DNA from: Nemertoderma westbladi
Lineage: Eukaryota; Xenacoelomorpha; Nemertodermatida; Nemertodermatidae
Assembly: GCA_032718475.1 (NCBI GenBank)
Contig: JAUCBJ010005883.1
Location: forward strand, 1 to 44,308
Length of the DNA stretch: 44,308 bases
Direction of reading: 5' to 3'
Part shown: one piece after another, positions 20,331 through 30,289 of the stretch
How the letters are laid out: each line of letters begins with the position of its first letter
Numbering within the stretch: position 1 is the stretch's first letter
The notes under the pieces: generated by a model
The model's database searches: none
What the model was told of the DNA's origin: nothing
Seen by the model: the letters and a program-made list of their open reading frames with translations, nothing else
Made by a program: the position numbers and the translations under genes

Positions 20331-20391
20331 AATCAGCTGTTATATATATTAAAATATACCGGGAAATATTAAATGTAGCCAGGCAACTAAC

Positions 20392-22049
20392 CTTCCGAAT
20401 ATCGGGGGAGACTGGCCGTCATGGAAACGGGGTGGCGATCGGTTGGACCTGCCGAAGGGAGGAGGGGAATCCGATCTCAACGGGATGCTGCGATGGCTGA
20501 ACGAGGGGGGCAAGTTGAGCGGAGGTGAATAGATCGGGGGCGATCGGGGAACCATACCGTGTACGGGGATCTGTATAGGGGGCTGTAGGCCTGGAGGGGG
20601 GCGCATGTAGGGGGAACCGGCTTCGTGGGACTGTCGGTAGGCCCCCCAGTCGGCAGGGGGCGGCGCCGAGTAGTTGGGAGGTGGATGCATGAAGGGGGCC
20701 GGAGCGGGGGGCGCCGTCCAGTAGCAGGCCCCCTCGTCAGCGAGGGGGAAGGGCTGAGGACTGAATCCCCCCGCAACGGGGGACGCCCCCCCTCGGACCC
20801 GGCGATCCTTGGGCGGAGACCGCGAACGCTTCCCAGATCTCGATCTCTTCGACCTCGAACGATCTTTATGCGATTTATCACTCGCTCGCTTCGCTCGTTC
20901 TTTCGAAGACCGATGCCGCGACTTCTTATCGACGTAGGAGGAATCCGGCGACGATACCAGTTTATTTTTCTCATCGTCGTTATTCGCGGCTTTACGTTTT
21001 TTCTCGCGACCCCGTTCTACTTTCCTCCCAAGTTTCTCCCCAAGCTGGTTGGAGTCTCTGGAAGGACTCCGAGACCCAGACACCCGCACACGATGCCGCT
21101 TACGTTTCGTTTTCGACTCCTTCGTGACTCGTTCCCCTCTGAGGAATCGCTCAACCCGCTCTTTGTGCTCGTTCTCATCTCGCTCCCTGTTGGGCGAATC
21201 GTCTCGCGATTTTGTTTCCTTTTTGCGGTGTTTGTGGGACTCGGATTGCTTTTTCGCGCTGATTTTACCTGTGGGAGGCGGCGGTGGTGGTACGTCCTCC
21301 TCCTGCTGCTGACGCGACGGGAACTCATTCAACTGTCTGGGTGGCGGCTCAATAAGTTGCGGCGGCTCAATACGTTGGTGGTGTTGGACCATCTGGGGGA
21401 TGGCGGAATCAGCAGCCACCGGTGGGTAGGCCGGTATGTCCGCAAAGTTTCCGTGTTGCGGGGCCACGTGAAGGATAGGGGGAACCACCGGTGCTGGGGG
21501 GATCTCGTCAGCTTCGCCCAGCTCACGACGAATTCTCGCATCCAAGTCTAGCGATCTGCCAGACTGCTTCTCCTTGGCAGTCAGCGGTGGGACCGCGGCA
21601 GGGGGGTGGGCCACACCGTCTGGGCTTACCTTCGGGGCCGGAGGGGTCACATGGACATTTGTGGTGCCGTAAACCGCCACAGTTACGTGGATGTATTTGC
21701 CTTTGAGAATGACAACATCTGTTGGGACTTTGTGAGTCGCTTGCATTTGTATATCCGAAGTTGATTTAAATTCCAGATGGCCAAGCTTTTCGAATGAGCT
21801 GCACCCTTTTTTGGCGAGATTATTTACGAACATTTCGACAAAAAAGTCGGATGGTTTTGTTTCGCCTACAACATTTTTAGACGTTGGGTCTTTACCGTTG
21901 ATTTCAAAGTTAATCGGAACCACCCTTACCTCATATATGTATACGGGTCTAGGAAATCTGACAAGATCCAAGTTAAGTTCCAATTCTCCTTGAGACGCAT
22001 TATTTTCGTGGTGAAAGGTATCGCAAAACAATAACTCCGGAGCTGCCAT
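20392..22049 (-). CDS. VIRMA: Virilizer/VIRMA, coding exon 1 (residues 1-552)
   Basis: N-terminal part of the m6A-writer scaffold. The start MAAPELLFCDTFHHE at 22049 aligns with the MELLFLDTF-type N-terminus of VIRMA proteins and sits in a good context (GAAAATGG). An upstream in-frame ATG at 22100 is less likely. Residues 5-130 form the conserved VIR_N domain (LVRFPRPVYIYEVRVVP at 29-45, GETKPSDFFVEMFVNNL, HVTVAVYG). Residues about 140-260 are Pro-rich. Residues about 261-420 are Lys/Arg/Ser-rich with SR/RS and SPP repeats (SRSPSRDS, RSRSKRSRSGKRSRSPP), an RS-like segment I do not recall from vertebrate VIRMA. Residues 440-552 are Pro/Ser-rich. The exon ends CGGAAG|GTTAGT, phase 2. Confidence 0.95.
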
Positions 22050-22056
22050 TTTCTCC
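22047..22056 (-). promoter_or_regulatory. VIRMA: VIRMA start-codon context
   Basis: GGAGAAAATGGCAG on the minus strand places A at -3 and G at +4 around the ATG at 22049-22047. This supports it over the ATG at 22100. Confidence 0.6.
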
Positions 22057-22677
22057 CACTCGAAATTACAATACGGCGTTCCGGTAGGGAAAGTTGGCAA
22101 CTATTGCGACTACCCAACTGCTTGTAGTGCTGGTGGATAGATAGGCCTACTAAACATTGAAACAAGCATAATATTATTCATATTCATATATTACAGGGTG
22201 CAGGGCGAGGAAGTTAAACTTATCAGCTTATCAGTCAGGGAGATCATCAAATTTGAGAATACCTCAAATTTCAAATTATAGACCCAATTTTGGAATTACC
22301 TCAAATTTAATACAAGGTTAGGTTAATTCTCTAAATTCGAGTTTACCCCAAATTTGAATTTCATAGCAGCATAGTCAGATACAGACAGAAGTCATAGTTG
22401 GCCTAGTTCAGTAGTTGTTAGCTTGTTACTGTATTGCAAAGGTAAAAAAATAAACTGATGTAGGTCTAGTACTCTAGTGTCTGAGTGTTGTGAAATATAA
22501 TATTTAAAACATATTCAGTATTTGTTTAAAAAGGCTTATACTTAAAAAGGCTACTGGTAGGGGTGCAGTGGGGTGGTATGATCAGATGGTAGACATATAA
22601 AACGAAGTACAGAGCTTAAAGAACTTATATTTTTATATTGTTACCGGTAATTTTTTTGCTTGAATATGCCGTAAAAT

Positions 22678-22895
22678 CGGGAGAAAAAGTAGTAGGCCTA
22701 CTTTTTTTCCCTACTGGTAGGGAAAAAGTTGTCCCCATACCGGTACTGCCATAATATCTGAATATCGTAACTTTTTGTTCGGCACAGCTTTTGCAAAGTC
22801 GGCAACACTGCAACCTGCAATAATATTGAATAATATTGCCACATAATAATGTACCATAGAGGCATAATTTTGCATTGATTTTACTTTTTCTCCCG
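22678..22895. repeat. Inverted repeat pair CGGGAGAAAAAGTA
   Basis: CGGGAGAAAAAGTA at 22678-22691 is inverted at 22882-22895, with extra AGTAAAA/TTTTACT similarity outside. It is probably a small MITE nested in the 2.9-kb element. Confidence 0.6.
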
Positions 22896-22914
22896 GTAAA
22901 AAAAGTAAAATAAA

Positions 22915-23190
22915 ACATTGGCAATTGTGTCAAATAGGGGACCCTCCTAATCTGCTAATCCTGAAATCACCTAAACTAAAGTCACTTTCACTAGTGCCCG
23001 GTTACAGGGTTAGCAAAGGTCAAAGGAGCAGGTTACAGAGGTGAGTTGAAAGTAACCAAAAAACCAATAAACAAGAGTTAGGAATATTGATATCACCTGC
23101 ACTAAATTTCAGGATTAGCTGGTGATTTCAGGATTAGCAGATTAAGGAGGGTCACCTATTTGATTTGACACAAGTGCCAAAATATTTTTG
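22915..23190. mobile_element. Nested inverted-repeat element
   Basis: The left arm GACCCTCCTAATCTGCTAAT plus CCTGAAATCACC (about 22940-22972) is inverted in the right arm at about 23119-23155. Outer similarity TTGGCA...TTGTGTCAAAT continues on both sides. It encloses a GGAGCAGGTTACAG repeat (23022-23085). Confidence 0.7.
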
Positions 23191-23367
23191 GTGGAATTTC
23201 AAAACGATTTGTGCTGATCAAATGATGATGATGATGTTTCTACTGTGTTCCAGGTCCAGCATGTTCCATATGATAATGACCCTGCTAAAGAAGAGGTGAT
23301 GTAAGCGGATTCAATTCCCTGTACTACCCACCGAAAATGGGATAGTGGCATTTTACCAATTATAGTT

Positions 23368-23410
23368 GGCGAGGTGACATTAGCAATAATAATGTCACCT
23401 CACAACCAAC
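23368..23410. repeat. Short hairpin
   Basis: GAGGTGACATTA, a 7-nt loop, then TAATGTCACCTC: a perfect 12-bp stem extended by GTTGG/CCAAC with a small bulge. Confidence 0.6.
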
Positions 23411-25509
23411 TAAGGCGATACACGCAGTAAGCCACCAGCCACAGGGAGAGTTGAGAGGTCAAACCACCTCAGAGGGACAAACAGGCTAGTAAGGCTAGCA
23501 CATGGGATAGTGGCAACAGGGAGTGGCGAGGTGACAATTAATCATGTTAAGCCAATGGTGGGTAGGAGAGCACATTGGGGGTGATTAGAGCGCATCTATT
23601 GGACATTCAGGCCACTCAGTGTCTGTAGTGTAGAGCTTATTTAGTATGTGTTATTAATAATATAACCGTTTTACTCATAAACGTTTTACTTCAGTTGGTT
23701 CCTATACAGTTGTGAGACCGGAACAGTTTTAACCGTCGTCACTACCGTGTTATTATATTCAGACTGTGCTATTATTACGTTCTGTGATTATACAAACTGA
23801 CAGTAAAACTCAGTTATTTCAACGGCCTTTCGGCATATCATACATATCCAGACTACACTACAGTTTAGCAGCCTACAGACGCGGCGATGCGTATAACTCA
23901 CACACCCGTCGGGATTCGTTACTGCCAACTCCGGTGGATCCCGTCACAGGTGATGTATGGAACATGCAGACATGGCAGGATGGGCAGATGGGCGGGGCAT
24001 GACCTTTGCTTCATAATTTTATATATATGGCCAGGTCATGCTGTCATGATTGCATTGGATGTCTGGCTGGGATATTAAAATAGTCTGCAAGGATGTTGCA
24101 CATTGTTGTAATGGAGGATCAGGTTTAGATCTTTACATATAAGTTTAAAGCACATTATCAAATTGAACTTTAATTGAAGTATTATTGTATACTGCAGTAG
24201 CAGAGTAGGTAGTGGTTCCAACTTTAGAGTCTCCAGTCGTATAGAATAACTAACAAAAGAATCAAGTCCACATATATTGTATAAAACACGTCAACCTTTG
24301 CGGCAACATTTGTCTAGAAATGGGCTCAAAACTGTGGAAGAATGATGGTACAGTATTCCAATTGACAGATAGAGCTAGGGCAGGCGAATATTACATAAGT
24401 CTTCAGGCTGTCAGGAGAGGAATGGCTTCATTTGATATGCAAAGTTTTAAAGAGGACATCAACAACCAGAAAAATCCAAATCCAACTTCCAAATTCTGGA
24501 ATTGATTCAACATCTACAAGATATAGTAAGCCTTCCTGAGTCTGTGACTGTGCAGCTGTGAGCTTGAATCTCGCAACAGTGAGGATTTGGTCTACTGTTC
24601 TTCTTACCAACAGTACAGCAGTAAGGCTGTAAGGATAGCGAATTTATCTAGTCTTCTGCATTTTTCTCTCCAATCACTAACGGAGTTAACAATCATTAAA
24701 GTTATTGCCTGTAAGTTGCTGTGCTGTAAGGTTAAGCCTACCCTGCATACATGTCATGTCACAGGTTACACTGGTCACCCATTCTCACCAAGCTCTATAA
24801 GCACTAAGCAGCAAAGCCTACTGCTACACCCTACTGCTGGCAGGCTGGTGATGTTGTAAAGACTGGCGAAATTTGAGGTTTTGTCTCAAATTTGAGGTTT
24901 AACCTCAAATTTCAATTTTCGCCCCCAATAAAAGCATGTTTGCATCGGTGAAATATTTTATTGCATCGATAAAAGTTCTTATTTTACATTATATTTTAAC
25001 ATATTAAAAGTAGAAGTTGCTCCAACAGTTTCCCTAAGTCGCAGCAACACTCGATATTATGAGCCTAAAAATACCTCAAATTTGAACAAAAAACCCCAAT
25101 TTTCGACAGTCTATTACCAGAATTCGAAATTTGGGGTAACCCCAAAATTGATGATCTCCCTGACTGCTTATAGCAGTATAGTACCCATAAAACAGAAATA
25201 AAAAAAACTTAACTAGGCCTACTAAAAAAACGATTAGGCTCAAGCCGCTCAACAGCAGAACAGCTCAATGCAGTTTCCGGTACCCACACTTTTTCTTACT
25301 TCTGTACTCAGTACTTGTACTGTTGTAAACCACCTTTCGGTCTTTACCGGTACAGTTAACCGGTACACCTGTACACTGTCTGACTGTCACTTTCTGACTG
25401 TCATACTGTCATGTCATAGGCCTATCATAACCCTTTATTCTTGTAAAGACAGAAAGATGGTTTGGTTTATTATTTTGGTTAGGGTTAGTTTGTCAGGCCT
25501 CAAGCAGTC

Positions 25510-25650
25510 AAGCATAATTAAAACTGCTACCGGTATATAATGTAACCCTAACCCTAAATCATAATCTAAGAAATTTAGCGGAATTTCTTAGATTATGACT
25601 TACTGACTTAGGCTTAGGGTTACATGACAGTTTTAATTAGGGTTGACTGA
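25510..25650. repeat. Foldback repeat containing TAACCCTAACCCTAA
   Basis: The perfect inner stem CATAATCTAAGAAATT / AATTTCTTAGATTATG (25560-25575, 25582-25597) has a 6-nt loop. Outer pairs are TGTAACCCTAA / TTAGGGTTACA and AATTAAAACTG / CAGTTTTAATT. It is likely a MITE. The two TTAGGG-like units are too few to be telomeric. Confidence 0.7.
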
Positions 25651-25935
25651 CTGTTAGAACAAAATTTCGCTCACTTTGAGTTTTGCTCGCGTTTCTTTTT
25701 CATTTTGCAATGTTAATGAAAAAGTGTTGCTCGCTTCGCTCGCGTATATTTTTCGTTTGCATTGTCAGATTGTTAAAATGTGATGTGCGCGTTTTTTTCG
25801 GAGCATGTGCGGTATATTGTCCAATATCTGAAATCTGAATATTGCGCGGCTGAAAAATGGTGCGCAGGCGTTGTGCGCGGTCCGGCGGTACAGTGGTGGT
25901 TTGCCGCCTGGCTTGTCGGAATATGCAACGAATTA
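25640..25935 (+). repeat. Repeat shared, inverted, with 27838-28035
   Basis: Words such as TTGCAATGTTAATGAAAA, GCTCGCTTCGCT, CATGTGCGGTATATTGTCC and GCGCAGGCGTTGTGCGCGG recur as reverse complements in 27838-28035. GAGTTTTGCTCGCGTTTC also matches, inverted, near 32880-32960. It is part of the repeat pool of the large hAT-like element. Confidence 0.7.
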
Positions 25936-25967
25936 TCGGGCTGTCCTGAATCTGTCCTATCGGGCTG

Positions 25968-26023
25968 AACTGAATGTTAAGCCTAGTTGTTAGGTACCTA
26001 ACAACTAGGCTTAACATTCAGTT
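25968..26023. repeat. Perfect 56-bp palindrome
   Basis: Two 28-nt arms with no mismatch and no loop, centred on GGTACC. Arm words are AACTGAATGTTAAGCC, then TAGTTGTTAGG and its complement. No similar sequence is seen elsewhere in the window. Confidence 0.95.
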
Positions 26024-26159
26024 GGCTTATATCTGTATATAATTAAGTCATACTTATAAATTGTTACTTTCTGACTTTACCTGTTTACTACAGTCCACAG
26101 TCAGTGAGTCAGTGAGTCAGACAGTACTAACGTACTAGTCAGGACTAGGGTTCAACAGA

Positions 26160-26698
26160 CAGTCGGGGAGAAGTTCTATTTTCAACTGAGTTGAAATTTC
26201 AACTTTATTTTTTAAAATTCAACTTTTGATTAAAATTCAACTTTTGGAGTAGAGTTTAAAATTGAACTTTTTTTAAAATTCAACTTTTGGAGTACCGGTA
26301 GCTTTGGAAATACTAAAATATGGAATTGGAATCCTGGAATCCATTACTGGTATTCCATTGTATAATAATTATGAGATTCAGCGGTAATTAAATACATCTA
26401 ATAAATTCCCGTAGTATTTCAGCTAATTTGCAAATGTAATCACTTAAAATGTTTTTTAAAAAAGTATTCCCGACAGTGAAAGTTTTTATTCCATCAGTAA
26501 TGAGGGTTAATTTTTCGAGTTACGTCCATAAAAACAATCAAAACACCCCTTCTGTGACGTCTTGGGGGGGGGGGGGGGGGGGGGGGGGGCTTCTGCGCCT
26601 CCTGCCATTTTAGAGTTGAATTTACAACTTAAAAGTTGAATTTAAAAAAAAAAGTTTTAAATTTCAACTCAGTTAAAATTTGAACTTCTCCCCGACTG
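26160..26698. mobile_element. Nested 539-bp element, 5-bp TSD ACAGA
   Basis: The ends CAGTCGGGGAGAAGTTC are perfectly inverted (26160-26176, 26682-26698), with ACAGA on each side (26155-26159, 26699-26703). Subterminal AATTTCAACT / AGTTGAAATT repeats extend the arms. It carries a 26-nt G tract at 26564-26589. The terminus type is shared with 22232-25166. Confidence 0.85.
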
Positions 26699-26751
26699 AC
26701 AGAGACAGAAGGCACTTTATGGGGCCGAACAGCCGAACCAACTCGGGTCAG

Positions 26752-27015
26752 CACCACTGTCTGCACCAGTCAGCCAGTGTCAGCACCACTGTCTGCATCT
26801 GCACCAGTCAGCCAGTGTCTGCACAACTGTCTGCACCAGGTGTCTGCACCACTGTCTGCACCAGTGTCTGCACCACTGTCTGGTGTCTGCACCACTGTTG
26901 CACCACTGTCTGCACCAGTGCGTGCACCACTGTCTGCACCAGGTGTCTGCACCACTGTATGCATCACTGTCTGCACCACTCTGCCACTGTCTGCTCTGCA
27001 GCTGCACCAGTGTCT
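26752..27015. repeat. CTGCACCACTGT minisatellite
   Basis: Degenerate tandem units of CACCACTGTCTG and CACCAGTGTCTG over about 260 bp. They are open in several frames on both strands only because stop codons are absent from the unit. Not coding. Confidence 0.85.
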
Positions 27016-27837
27016 GCTTAACGTTTACACTCCAAAATTAATTAGGCCCTAGTACAACGATGGACAGATTGATTAGTCTTACTGTCTTCTGGTCTTAGCT
27101 CAATCAGTCAATGTAATACTTGGAATATTTAACAAAGTCTGCTCCGGGCTTCTGCAGTATCAATTGCAGAAGCCGAACCGAACCGAACCGAAATTGCCAA
27201 ACTTCGGCCCGAACCGAACCGAAGCCGAAGCTTCTGTTGAGCCCTAGTCAGGACTTACCTTAACATACTGACATAATGACAATAGGCCTAGTAGTTAAAA
27301 TAAATTGACAAATTCTCAGCTCCGGAATCATGTTGAAATGATTTGGCTGTTTGAAGAATTCCAGGTGAAGCATTGGTAATTTTTTTTGTGTACTGGTGTA
27401 TTTTCGTGATTTCAATTAATTTGTGGTGTGCATCAGACAGTCAGAGCCAGGGATGGCAAAAACCATGGTTTTTTGAAAAAAATTTTTTGGTTTTATTGTT
27501 TGGTTTTTTATGGTTTTTTTCGGTTTTTTATGGTTTTTTATGGTTTTTCTGTGGTTTAATTAAATCCAATACAGCAATACATACAAATGTAGGGCCTACA
27601 TACAACAGTCTGACAGTACAACCCTTGCGCTTACCCAATACAATAGAACAAAATACTGGAATAACTGAATAAGGCCACACTGCCACATACAGTATGCTGG
27701 TTTGAAGCGTTTCTTCTGCTGTTCTGTTCTGTCCTTACTCTCATCCAACCCATCAGCCCATGTCAGCATGCGACAAAATACTAACAACATACAACGTAAA
27801 AATACATACCAACGTCCAGACGTCTGCACTGCTCCAC

Positions 27838-28035
27838 TGCACGCCAGGCTGCCAGGCTGCAAACCACCACTGAACCGCGCACAACGCCTGCGCACAATTT
27901 TTCAGCCCCGCAATATTGGACAATATACCTACCGCGCATGCACCGAAAAAAAACGCGCACACCACATTTTAACAATGTAAACGAGAAACATACGCCAGCG
28001 AAGCGAGCAAAACCTTTTCATTAACATTGCAAAAT
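27838..28035 (-). repeat. Subterminal repeat shared with 25640-25935
   Basis: Reverse-complement match to 25640-25935. It lies inside the left arm of the large hAT-like element. Confidence 0.7.
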
Positions 28036-28047
28036 GAACGGTCAGCC

Positions 28048-28270
28048 TAAACACCCAACTACACCCAACTTTCACCCAACTACACCCAACTACACCCAAC
28101 TTTCACCCAACTACACCCAACTACACCCAACTTTCACCCAACTACACCCAACTTTCACCCAACTACACCCAACTTTCAGCCAACTACACCCACACAGTTC
28201 CACCCCACTACACCCAACTTCCACTGCACTTCCACTCTGCATCCAACTTACACCAAACTATACCTACTGT
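28048..28270 (+). repeat. CACCCAACTA minisatellite, left arm
   Basis: Tandem CACCCAACTA and CACCCAACTTT units. It is inverted at about 32615-32785 and repeated in the spacer at 30290-30505. Confidence 0.9.
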
Positions 28271-28785
28271 ATGGCACCAAACTTCCACAAATTACAATAT
28301 GTACAGTAACAAACTCTTCGAGGAATTGCTGAGATATGAGCTTTTAAATGTTTCATGTACTGTATGTTGCCCCCACTGCTGAGCAATTATGAAAATAACA
28401 AACTAACGTTTTATATTTTTTGCAGGTTGGTTCTAGAATAATTGATGAATTTAGCAATAAATATACAAAGGAGAGACGCAGAGACTATTGACGAACGATC
28501 CAAGCTACAGTATAAAACTAAACTGGCGCTGTTTGGGATTGTGGTGAAAATGAAAACGGTATTGATACACAGGGGGGTCACCGTCACAGCCTTAACGACG
28601 AAATCGCATTGGAAACTTCTGTTATGGGAATAGCAATGCAGATAATTCGTACAAAGTTAATGGACATAAGTTCTATATTATACAGTATGTTTAATGCAAT
28701 TATAATAATGTAATTATCCTTTATGTATCATAGAATACAAGAAAAAGAACTGTAACATTATTTTCAGCAGCTTTATTTTAATCTT

Positions 28786-29035
28786 GGGCCCATGTAAACA
28801 CTTTCTGCCGTTATATATTTAACTTTGCAGTTGCCCCCATGTGAAGAATCCCAGGTTTTCATTAAAATCACAGGTTACAAAAGGACTGAATCTAACCAAA
28901 ACAATAAACGAAATTTAGCCGTATCAAAACGAAACGTATCAAAAAGATAAATTAAAAAAAATAAAAAATCTTCATACATAAAATTCCAATAAAATGTCGA
29001 CCGAAAAGTGAAATCCTGGTATTATTCACATGGGC
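28786..29035 (+). mobile_element. MITE with GGGCCCATGT ends, copy 2
   Basis: Related to 14089-14364: CTTTCTGCCGTTATAT, CCCATGTGAAGAATCCCAGG, TCTAACCAAAACAATAAACG, GTCGACCGAAAAGTGAAATC and the end GGTATTATTCACATGGGC. The flanking sequence continues uninterrupted at two paralogous places in the same large element (near 31060, direct; near 31310, inverted), which identifies this as an insertion. Confidence 0.8.
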
Positions 29036-29499
29036 GAACTTTATGGCCTTTATATTAATTAATTTTTAACGAAACAACAGCAATAATTTTAGAACATTTT
29101 ACATTTTTGATAAACTAAAAGGGGATCTGGTAAGATCTGTACAGGTCAAGGGAATTTCTGCAAGGAACTTATTATGATCTTCACATACAGGCGATGCCAG
29201 AATGGACAAGATCTCTACAGTATGAGAATCGATAAGATCGTTATACATTACAGATCTTACAGTAGTAGAAATAATAATTCATCACACTAGGGTAGAGAAT
29301 TGCAGACGTTGATCAACGTAATCATATAGACGCGGCTTGTGGTCTCTAGTACATACTGTACAGTATATGTACAGTAGGATATGACAATATTCAGCTTATT
29401 TTATTACAAACAACGAAATGGGAGAAGTGTATTTAATCTTTCAGACATTCCACCCATTCGAAAATCCTCATGTGATCAACATTGAGGTTTCCAAACTAA

Positions 29500-29987
29500 T
29501 GTGTGCATTGTACTTGACACAATGAACCCGGCGTAGCATTCTTGTGAATGTGCCATCCAGAGATTTGGTGTCCTCAGCAGTTAGAGCCCAGCATGGACTC
29601 CCGTAGAGGAGTACTGGAACTACTGCTGCTCTAAATAATCGGACCTTGAGTTTCCGATTAATTCTCGGTGACTTCCAAATCCTGGAAAGCCTATTCAAGG
29701 CTGCCCATGCCTTTCCCTTACGTATTCGAAGGTCCTCACCTGACTTCCGGATCCATGATCCCAGGTAACAGAAGTTGTCCACATGCTCAAGCATACCATC
29801 CTTTGAGCTTATGCTCATCCGATCAGAGACTTGCTGAGGACTTTCAAAGTTAACTGTCAAAATTGTGGTCTTTCTGGAGGTAATAAAAAGACCAACACTA
29901 GAAGCAGAATGTTCTAATGAGCTGAGGAGCCGTTGGGCTCCCTCTAATGATTCTGAGAGTACTCCTAAGTCATCAGCAAAGTCTATC
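29500..29987 (-). pseudogene. LINE reverse-transcriptase fragment between 27-nt direct repeats
   Basis: The minus strand encodes DQIDFADDLGVLSESLEG and then a run containing KAWAALNRLSRIWKSPR and YGSPCWALTAEDTKSLDGTF, nearly identical to the plus-strand copy at 40975-41440. This covers the RT FADD box and downstream region only. Neither the 5' nor the 3' end of a LINE is present. The fragment is bracketed by TGATCAACATTGAGGTTTCC-type direct repeats (29473-29499, 29988-30014; 26 of 27 identical). Confidence 0.85.
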
Positions 29988-30289
29988 TGATCAACATTGA
30001 GGTTTCCAAGCTAAATTCTCACATGTGAATGAATAATACAGTATGTCACACACTTTAGGTATGTTGCTACATAGTCGGATCCCAAGTGGGGTTTCTCATG
30101 GGGCTTTAATGTGGATCAGTTGGCGAAAATCTTCAAAAGTTACTTACGAATGAATTTTTCGTTACAGACAGACAAGCGGACAGAACGACCGACTGGAGAT
30201 GAAATTTTGCCCTATTTTTACTAATTGCAATTGTGCGCTAAGGCTTGCCCTGACTGCGTGACTCGTCCCACAGAACACCAAACTCTCCA

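Larger units (their letters stand above)
15725..20391 (-). other. VIRMA: VIRMA intron 1
   Basis: Intron of 4.67 kb between GT at 20391-20390 (CGGAAG|GTTAGT) and AG at 15726-15725. It contains CGATACG repeats, a 592-bp inverted-repeat element, a hAT-like element carrying a SINE, and copies of the GGAGCAGGTTACAG repeat. Confidence 0.9.
22232..25166. mobile_element. 2.9-kb DNA transposon, 5-bp TSD CTTAT
   Basis: The termini are perfect 19-bp inverted repeats CAGTCAGGGAGATCATCAA, flanked on both sides by CTTAT (22227-22231, 25167-25171). Subterminal zones at both ends are packed with CCTCAAATTT / AAATTTGAGG motifs. The interior holds nested inverted-repeat elements and no recognisable transposase. 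Open frames at 23766-24002 and 24320-24505 are unrecognised. The terminus resembles that of 26160-26698 (CAGTCGGGGAGA, 5-bp TSD), so the two may share a transposase source. The left edge is only about 180 bp upstream of the VIRMA start codon. Confidence 0.85.
26146..27246. mobile_element. hAT-like element with perfect 8-bp TSD
   Basis: GTCAGGAC lies at 26138-26145 and 27247-27254. The ends TAGGGTTCAACAGA and the inverted TAGGGCTCAACAGA agree at 13 of 14. An 8-bp TSD with TAGGG ends fits hAT. Internal sequence includes AACCGAACCGAACC repeats near the right end, a minisatellite and a nested 539-bp element. No transposase is seen. Confidence 0.85.

Noticed and set aside
20625-21551. 308-codon plus-strand open frame opposite VIRMA exon 1
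   Set aside because: Antisense shadow of the RS/Pro-rich coding exon. Exon 1 itself is firmly supported by its VIR_N domain and splice junctions.
23766-24002. Transposase remnant in the 2.9-kb element
   Set aside because: No DDE/D, zinc-finger or hAT dimerisation motif is recognisable.
25541-25623. Interstitial telomere sequence
   Set aside because: Only two or three TTAGGG-like units, explained as arms of a foldback repeat.
26680-27052. Overlapping open frames on both strands in the CTGCACCACTGT array
   Set aside because: A stop-free minisatellite unit explains them.
28034-28309. HPTTPNYTQL-type repeat protein
   Set aside because: Translation of the CACCCAACTA minisatellite. It is present in both orientations and inside a transposon.
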